Positions 35,581 through 40,066 of a stretch of 40,066 nucleotides of DNA are shown here, piece by piece. The translations under genes were made by a program, and so were the position numbers. The notes below the pieces were generated by a model, which was not told the origin of the DNA, searched no databases, and saw only the letters and a list, made by a program, of their open reading frames with translations. Position 1 is the first letter of the stretch, and every line of letters begins with the position of its first letter. This stretch comes from an uncultured Ruminiclostridium sp. (GTDB lineage: Bacteria > Bacillota > Clostridia > Oscillospirales > Ruminococcaceae), in assembly GCA_947629925.1 (NCBI GenBank), contig CANRFO010000022.1:1-40066 (forward strand), given 5' to 3'.

Positions 35581-35586
35581 ATATAA
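35447..35586 (+). pseudogene. Decayed duplicate of leader peptide 6
   Basis: The frame from 35449 encodes LKSAKAPKEPEEEKTKLPEK and then ELDRAAGVCAAAG, clearly related to peptide 6 (LKSAEAPKEPEEEKNELSEE). There is no start codon, the GG is replaced by AAG-V, and the tail is altered. It arose by the tandem duplication. Confidence 0.75.
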
Positions 35587-35613
35587 AATTTATTTAAAAA
35601 AGGAGAAAATACC

Positions 35614-35844
35614 ATGGAAAAGGAAGAACTTATCCAAAAACTTCAGGCTGCAAAGTCAGTCGACGAGATCATCGCCATCGCAAAGGAAAACGGCGTTGAG
35701 GTCACCAAGGAAAAGGCTCAGGAGCTTCTTGACAAGCTCACCGCAAAAGACGGCGAACTGACCGACGATATGCTGGACGCTGTTTCAGGCGGCGGAATAA
35801 TCGACACAGTCAAGGAATGGTTCGGAAGTCTGTTCGGAAAATAA
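35614..35844 (+). CDS. Nif11-like precursor 7 (leader type A), amphipathic core
   Basis: A 76-residue precursor with a full helical leader (KLQAAKSVDEIIAIAKENG, then LTDDMLDAVSGG). The predicted 16-residue core GIIDTVKEWFGSLFGK places I, V, W, F, L on one helical face. The pattern G-hydrophobic-hydrophobic-D..K resembles short amphibian peptides (aurein/citropin type) and staphylococcal PSM peptides; this is a by-eye comparison. AAAAGGAG is upstream. No modifying enzyme is in the window, so the active form may be the plain peptide. Confidence 0.85.
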   Translation: MEKEELIQKLQAAKSVDEIIAIAKENGVEVTKEKAQELLDKLTAKDGELTDDMLDAVSGGGIIDTVKEWFGSLFGK

Positions 35845-35871
35845 AATTTTTACCGAAAGGAGATTAAACGT

Positions 35872-36096
35872 ATGGAAAAGGAAGAACTTATCGCCAAGCT
35901 GAAAGAAGTGAAGTCTGTGGACGACATTCTTGCTCTGGCAAAGGAAAACGGCATTGAGATAACTCCCGAAAAGGCAAAGGAGCTGTTTGAACAGATAAAT
36001 TCAAACGGCGAGCTGACCGACGACCAGCTTGAAAGCGTTGCGGGCGGAGACATTATTGACAAACTTGTTGAATTTTTCGGCGGCTTCTTTAAGTGA
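35872..36096 (+). CDS. Nif11-like precursor 8 (leader type B), amphipathic core
   Basis: A 74-residue precursor (LKEVKSVDDILALAKENG, EITPEKAKELFEQ, leader end ELTDDQLESVAGG). The predicted core DIIDKLVEFFGGFFK is short, aromatic and amphipathic with two Phe-Phe pairs. GAAAGGAG is upstream, with an AT element at 35841. The leader matches precursor 10 more closely than precursors 7 and 9. Confidence 0.85.
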   Translation: MEKEELIAKLKEVKSVDDILALAKENGIEITPEKAKELFEQINSNGELTDDQLESVAGGDIIDKLVEFFGGFFK

Positions 36097-36130
36097 GCCG
36101 AGTATCCTGTCACGAAAGGAGCAAGGCTTT

Positions 36131-36346
36131 ATGCAGAAAGAAGAACTTATCCGAAAGCTTCAGGCTGCAAAGTCAGTCGATGAGATCATCGCCATCGCCA
36201 AGGAAAACGGCATTGAGATAACTTCCGAAAAGGCTCAGGAGCTTCTCGACAAGCTCACCGTAAAAGACGGCGAGCTTTCTGATGATATGCTGGACGCGGT
36301 TTCGGGCGGTGGGTTTAAGGATTGGCTTAGAGGCATATTCGACTAA
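36131..36346 (+). CDS. Nif11-like precursor 9 (leader type A), 11-residue core
   Basis: A 71-residue precursor whose leader is almost identical to precursor 7 (KLQAAKSVDEIIAIAKENG, LLDKLTVKDGELSDDMLD). The predicted core GFKDWLRGIFD has only 11 residues, one of the shortest amphipathic cores here. The ATG at 36131 is supported by GAAAGGAG upstream; the longer frame begins within precursor 8 and is rejected. Confidence 0.85.
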   Translation: MQKEELIRKLQAAKSVDEIIAIAKENGIEITSEKAQELLDKLTVKDGELSDDMLDAVSGGGFKDWLRGIFD

Positions 36347-36371
36347 GACCCCTTGAAAGGAGCTTAAACAG

Positions 36372-36587
36372 ATGAACAAGGAAGAACTTATCGCTAAGCT
36401 GAAAGAAGCAAAGTCCGCTGACCAGCTTATTGCTTTTGCGAAAGAAAACGGCATTGATATCGCTCCCGAAAAGGCGAAAGAGCTGTTTGAACATCTCAGC
36501 GGCGGCGAGCTTTCTGATGACGCGCTTGACGAAGTCACAGGCGGCTTTATGCGCCCGTGGCGCAAGCCGTGGGATCCGTGGCACTAA
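36372..36587 (+). CDS. Nif11-like precursor 10 (leader type B), Trp/Pro/Arg-rich core
   Basis: A 71-residue precursor (LKEAKSADQLIAFAKENG, PEKAKELFEHL, leader end ELSDDALDEVTGG). The predicted core FMRPWRKPWDPWH has three PW units and a net positive charge, a composition like the host-defence peptides indolicidin and tritrpticin. It is unlike the other cores although the leader is closely related to precursor 8. GAAAGGAG is upstream. It is the last precursor before the folded RNA element at 36605. Confidence 0.86.
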   Translation: MNKEELIAKLKEAKSADQLIAFAKENGIDIAPEKAKELFEHLSGGELSDDALDEVTGGFMRPWRKPWDPWH

Positions 36588-36604
36588 GCGATTTGTCAGC
36601 AATG

Positions 36605-36700
36605 TTCTGCAAGCAGTACGCTGAAAGATATCCAAACGGTCAGCAATTGAAAGTAATATCTTTAAAAGAACTGTCAGGCTTTTGACAGCTTATTGCAGAA
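36605..36700 (+). promoter_or_regulatory. Candidate structured leader RNA (three-way junction)
   Basis: Perfect nested stems can form: P1 TTCTGCAA (36605-36612) with TTGCAGAA (36693-36700); P2 AAAGATAT (36624-36631) with ATATCTTT (36656-36663); P3 CTGTCA (36671-36676) with TGACAG (36683-36688). Together they make a three-way junction abutting a terminator hairpin before the 5'-nucleotidase gene. No known riboswitch class is recognised; the purine-riboswitch core is not matched. Confidence 0.45.
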
Positions 36701-36752
36701 AACACGCTCAGAGCGGGCTTACCTTTTGGTAGGCCGCTCTAATCGTGTTTTT
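36701..36752 (+). terminator. Strong terminator before the 5'-nucleotidase gene
   Basis: Stems AACACG/CGTGTT, AGAGCGG/CCGCTCT and CTTACC/GGTAGG stack with a TTTT loop, followed by a T run ending at 36752. The ribosome binding site of the next gene starts 4 bases later, so this can end the precursor operon or act as an attenuator for the nucleotidase gene. Confidence 0.85.
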
Positions 36753-36772
36753 AAGGAAAGGAGAAAACAACG

Positions 36773-39700
36773 ATGATAAAGAGAAAAATTCTCTCACTTA
36801 TCACCTGCGCGGCGATAGCTTTTACAATGCTTCCCGCGCAGGTTTTTGCGGCGGCTGATCCCGTCACCGTCACCGTCTTTACCACCAACGACATTCACGG
36901 TAATGTGGCGGGAGATGGAATAGTAGGTATGGCTCAGGCGGCGGCTATGAAAGCCTCTACCGAGAACGCCCTGCTTATCGACGCGGGCGACGCCACCCAA
37001 GGCGCCACCTTTGCCACTGTTTCACAGGGAAAGGACGTTATCGAGGTGATGAACGCAGCAGGCTATGACGCTATGGCGGCGGGAAATCACGAGTTCGACT
37101 ACGGCACGGAGCAGCTCCTTGCCAACGTTGAGGCGGCGGATTTCCCTGTTCTCAGCGCAAACGTGACCCTTAACGGAAACACCTTGCTTGAGCCTTCCGC
37201 CGTTGTTGAAGCGGGAGGAAAGAAGATAGGACTTATCGGTCTTACCACCTCAAGCACGCTGCAAACCGCCAATCCCTCAAAGCTGAACGGCGTCGCCTTC
37301 ACCGACGAGGTAGCGGCTGCCAAGGCGCAGATAGCGGCGTTAAAGGACGACACCGACACAATAATAATCGTCAGTCACTTAGGCGACAACGCTTCGGCGG
37401 TAAGCTGCACAAGTGCGGCTCTGCTTGACGCGCTCACCGCAGACGAGCTGGCGGAAATATCCGCCGTCATCGACGGACACAGCCATACCGTTGAGCAGAC
37501 CGAATACAAAGGCGTAGCCCTTATCCAGACAGGCGTGAACTTCACAGGCATAGGCAAGCTGACCCTCACCTTTGACGGAGATGTTTCCGCAAAGGCAGAG
37601 GTCCTTGACGCGGCGCAGGCTTCCGCCTACACGATAAACTCTGACGGCGAAGCCGCAAAAGCAAACGTAGAAAGCGTTATCGAGCAGGTGACCGCTTCTC
37701 AGAAAGATCTCCTCGGCGAGACCCTCTGCACCGCCGAGACCACGCTCTGGGGCGGCAACATCGTCTGGGATTATTCCGAAGCCCGCGTAGTTGAAACCAA
37801 TTACGGCGACTTTGTGACCGACGCTTTCGCTTCCTACGCAAAGACCTTCGCTTCTCAGAACGGCTATACTCAGCCGATAGTTGCAGTTGAAAACGGCGGC
37901 GGCATATCCGCTGCGCTCCCCTCAGGAAAGGTGACAAAGGGCGACATTCTCTCCGCCTTCAACCACGGTAATATGGTAGAGGTCTACGCGATAACTCCCG
38001 CCATGCTCTGCGCCGCTGTTGAAGCGGGACTTGCCACCACGGGACAGGACGACACAGGTCTGCTCCTGAGAGAGCGTGTAAGCGGCAGCTTCCTTCAGGT
38101 GAGCGGCTTTACCTACACCTATGACCCCGCTTCCGCCAAGGTGACGAACATCACCCTGAACAACGGAACGGCTCTTGACCTGTCCGACAGCAGCACCACT
38201 CTTCTTCTCGCCACAAACGGCTATGTAGGCGGCAATTTTGCGAAAGCGGGCGCGGAAAAGCTGGGCGAGCTCGGCGGCGAGGATCAGATAGTGAGCGAAT
38301 ATATCCTTCAGCAGACCGACAACGGCTCAAAGCCGCTGAACGTCCCCGTTGACGGAAAAAGAATACTGATAGAGGGCGACAGATCCCCCGATACCTACAC
38401 CGTGACAATACCTGTTTACGACGAAACCACCTTGGATTCAACGCCGGGCGCGACAATAACCGAAAACTCCGAGACCATTCCCAATTATGTCGTTATGATA
38501 AGCGTTGACGGCGCTCCCGCCGAAAAATACGTCACCGATAAAAACGGCGCTGTAACGCTTACGCTGTCAAAGGGTCCTCACGAGCTTTCCCTTGACGGAA
38601 GCGACAGCCTTCCCGTTTATGTCAACAACTATTCAGGCTCCTTCACCGTTACCACGAAGGAGGGCTATTACCGCCTCGGCTTTGCGGCTGAAAAATCGAT
38701 CGACGGATATATAAATTCCATCAAGAAATTTTTGGAAAGAATACAGGAGATAAACAGCTACGATCAGCTCACCGATGAGGAAAAGGCTGAATACTGCCGC
38801 GCTGTTGACGAGATCGTGAACAACGCCGTTGTCGCGCTGCAAGCTGCCGCCTCGCTAAGCGAAGCTGAAAAGCTGTATGATGAGTATTACGCCGCCGCTT
38901 ATGCGAAATACGCCGAAACATGGGTAGTGTACGCCGAAAGGTTTTATGATGAAAGCATAAAGGCAAACGAGTTTGCCACCGAGGAGGAAAAAGCGCGGTC
39001 CGTTCAGGCTCTCGCAGAGCTTTTTGAAGAGATGAAAGCGGCTGCAAAAGAAGGTGAGCTTGACCTCACCGATTATATTGACAAGCTGAACGCTGTGTAT
39101 TCATATTCCTACATTCCTCATCTTTACCGCTATTATAATATGCGCATAGACATTTTCAACAATCTCACCGACGATGAAAAGGCGCCGTATTATAAGCAGC
39201 TTGAAGATACATACACCGAGGCACGCAACGCTCTTGAAACAGCGCTCTTTGATAGCTCCATGATGGCTTTGGTATACAGCGCGGCGGACGCCATGACAGA
39301 CATAGGAAATTCCGCTTGGGCAGCCGACTGTATCAAATGGACGAACGGAATTATTCTGAGCGATTTTGACGCCGTTATATCCGAATACAGCGACAGGCTG
39401 AACAATATAAGCGAAGACGAGCTGGCTTCGCTCCGCAAAAAGCTGGAAGAAAAAGCCGATACCGTTTGTGCGGAAATGAAGGAGCTGGCGGGGCAGGACG
39501 ATTTTTCCGAGCATACTTCCGAATTTGAAGCCATCAGGGAAGCAATGCAGACCGCCTTTGACGACGCTGTAAAACAGGTGTTCATCACTGACGCCCTTGG
39601 CCGCCTTAAAGCCGAAGCGCAGGGAATAAAGACAGCTTCCGAAACGGAAAAGCTCCTGTCCGACGCTAAGACCGATATGCAGGCGGTAGAGACCGAATTT

Positions 39701-39922
39701 TCGTATGTATATCACGATGACGCTTTAGCCGCATTTTATGATGAAATAAGCGCTTTGCTCCAAAAATACGAAGCTCAGCTTAACGGTCAGTCCTCCGATA
39801 ACCCGTCAACAGGCTTTATGCCCGACTTTGCGCCTTTCTTCATTTTGATGACGGCGTCAGGCTGCCTTGCCGTTCTGTCTGTTTTCGGCAGAACAAAAGC
39901 GGGCAGAAATCGCAAAAGCTGA
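36773..39922 (+). CDS. Secreted, wall-anchored 5'-nucleotidase with helical C-terminal region
   Basis: A 1049-residue surface enzyme. A signal peptide (cleavage near residue 26, QVFA/AADP) precedes a UshA-like metallophosphatase domain with FTTNDIHGN, GDATQG, GNHEFDYG and DGHSHT. A 5'-nucleotidase C-terminal domain follows (VENGGGISAALPSG, FNHGNMVEVYAI). Residues ~620-1005 are mostly helical and acidic with no recognised domain. The tail has NPSTG at 1010-1014, a hydrophobic stretch and a basic end, a sortase-type sorting signal of the NPxTG kind. The likely role is release of phosphate or nucleosides from extracellular nucleotides. AAAGGAG is 9 bases before the ATG. Confidence 0.93.
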   Translation: MIKRKILSLITCAAIAFTMLPAQVFAAADPVTVTVFTTNDIHGNVAGDGIVGMAQAAAMKASTENALLIDAGDATQGATFATVSQGKDVIEVMNAAGYDAMAAGNHEFDYGTEQLLANVEAADFPVLSANVTLNGNTLLEPSAVVEAGGKKIGLIGLTTSSTLQTANPSKLNGVAFTDEVAAAKAQIAALKDDTDTIIIVSHLGDNASAVSCTSAALLDALTADELAEISAVIDGHSHTVEQTEYKGVALIQTGVNFTGIGKLTLTFDGDVSAKAEVLDAAQASAYTINSDGEAAKANVESVIEQVTASQKDLLGETLCTAETTLWGGNIVWDYSEARVVETNYGDFVTDAFASYAKTFASQNGYTQPIVAVENGGGISAALPSGKVTKGDILSAFNHGNMVEVYAITPAMLCAAVEAGLATTGQDDTGLLLRERVSGSFLQVSGFTYTYDPASAKVTNITLNNGTALDLSDSSTTLLLATNGYVGGNFAKAGAEKLGELGGEDQIVSEYILQQTDNGSKPLNVPVDGKRILIEGDRSPDTYTVTIPVYDETTLDSTPGATITENSETIPNYVVMISVDGAPAEKYVTDKNGAVTLTLSKGPHELSLDGSDSLPVYVNNYSGSFTVTTKEGYYRLGFAAEKSIDGYINSIKKFLERIQEINSYDQLTDEEKAEYCRAVDEIVNNAVVALQAAASLSEAEKLYDEYYAAAYAKYAETWVVYAERFYDESIKANEFATEEEKARSVQALAELFEEMKAAAKEGELDLTDYIDKLNAVYSYSYIPHLYRYYNMRIDIFNNLTDDEKAPYYKQLEDTYTEARNALETALFDSSMMALVYSAADAMTDIGNSAWAADCIKWTNGIILSDFDAVISEYSDRLNNISEDELASLRKKLEEKADTVCAEMKELAGQDDFSEHTSEFEAIREAMQTAFDDAVKQVFITDALGRLKAEAQGIKTASETEKLLSDAKTDMQAVETEFSYVYHDDALAAFYDEISALLQKYEAQLNGQSSDNPSTGFMPDFAPFFILMTASGCLAVLSVFGRTKAGRNRKS

Positions 39923-40066
39923 TGTAAAATCAGCACATTCTACTTAGTTCATCTTTTTTCAATTACAAAACCTCCTTATTAACCTTTTGATAGCCTTGAG
40001 CAAAACTGTACAAACGCAGTAAATAAGCGGTGTTGCAAGACATAATAAATAAATTAATCACTAAAA
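39923..40066. other. AT-rich tail of window, no gene seen
   Basis: No long reading frame and no clear terminator. A 6-bp inverted repeat (GCTGAT/ATCAGC) spans the nucleotidase stop but lacks a T run. A minus-strand AAGGAGG near 39970 precedes only a 10-codon frame. Confidence 0.6.

Larger units (their letters stand above)
35614..36587 (+). repeat. A-B-A-B tandem array of leader genes
   Basis: Precursors 7 and 9 share leader type A (KLQAAKSVDEIIAIAKENG) and precursors 8 and 10 share leader type B (KLKExKSxDxxxAxAKENG, PEKAKELFE). This points to duplication of a two-gene unit, with the leader kept and the core after GG replaced. Confidence 0.75.

Noticed and set aside
34232-36587. CRISPR-like array because of repeated sequence blocks
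   Set aside because: The repeats are protein-coding leaders with ribosome binding sites, unequal spacing and no short palindromic direct repeats; no cas genes are present.
36605-36700. Purine riboswitch
   Set aside because: The three stems are present, but the conserved junction bases and matching 7-base loops of that class are absent.
39923-39980. Terminator at the nucleotidase stop and a minus-strand 10-codon gene with AAGGAGG
   Set aside because: The 6-bp stem lacks a T run, and the tiny frame shows no feature beyond a chance ribosome binding site.

Overview
The window looks like a chromosome segment of a Gram-positive gut or rumen clostridium, most likely Ruminococcus or another Oscillospiraceae (inference). 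The signs are strong AAAGGAG-type ribosome binding sites, near-consensus sigma-A promoters, an lgt gene, lipoprotein and NPxTG-type wall-sorting signals, EF-P-modification M16 peptidases, and an NHLP-type bacteriocin export locus with Nif11-like leader peptides. No rRNA, tRNA, CRISPR or transposase was found.

Region 1 (1-7.5 kb) is mostly minus strand: ymfF-ymfH-lgt-cupin-58-aa protein-folD-small membrane protein in tight order, then a small XRE regulator and ychF. Between ymfF and the XRE gene lies an independent candidate small RNA (5486-5600) with a perfect TTGACA-17-TATAAT promoter, its own terminator, and an upstream terminator that isolates it. Region 2 (7.6-18.2 kb) is plus strand: zapA with a long coiled coil, a U32 protein, an AT-rich lipoprotein, a MATE exporter, a methyltransferase-like protein, two flavoproteins, and a 970-residue fusion of acyltransferase, CapA-type metallophosphatase and SGNH hydrolase. 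It ends at a bidirectional terminator shared with an XRE-TPR regulator.

Region 3 (19.6-28.4 kb) is a signalling cassette. It begins with an AgrA-like LytTR response regulator interrupted by an in-frame TAA and an AgrC-like histidine kinase. A partner-switching set follows: STAS protein, MATE transporter fused to a degenerate RsbW-like domain, formyltransferase, membrane PP2C phosphatase with an extracellular sensor, and intact RsbW-like kinase. A CstA-type transporter closes the region. No partner-switch sigma factor is present, so the output may be the transporter itself (inference).

Region 4 (28.4-36.75 kb) is the most unusual part. It holds a short NHLP adaptor, an NHLP peptidase/ABC gene with a frameshift in its peptidase domain, a second NHLP ABC protein, and an ECF-like sigma factor coupled to a 65-residue protein behind a likely autoregulated promoter (AAC-N16-CGTATAA). 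Ten leader-type precursor genes follow, plus two decayed copies. All ten precursors end their leader in GG. Most of the predicted cores are only 7-23 residues, and no modification enzyme is in the window. The last four leaders alternate A-B-A-B and carry very different cores: three short amphipathic, PSM/aurein-like peptides and one Trp/Pro/Arg-rich, indolicidin-like peptide. I read this as a locus for diversified, possibly unmodified mini-bacteriocins.

Region 5 (36.6-40.07 kb) begins with a folded leader RNA candidate (nested stems resembling a three-way junction, then a strong terminator hairpin). It sits directly in front of a 1049-residue secreted 5'-nucleotidase with an NPSTG wall-anchor tail.
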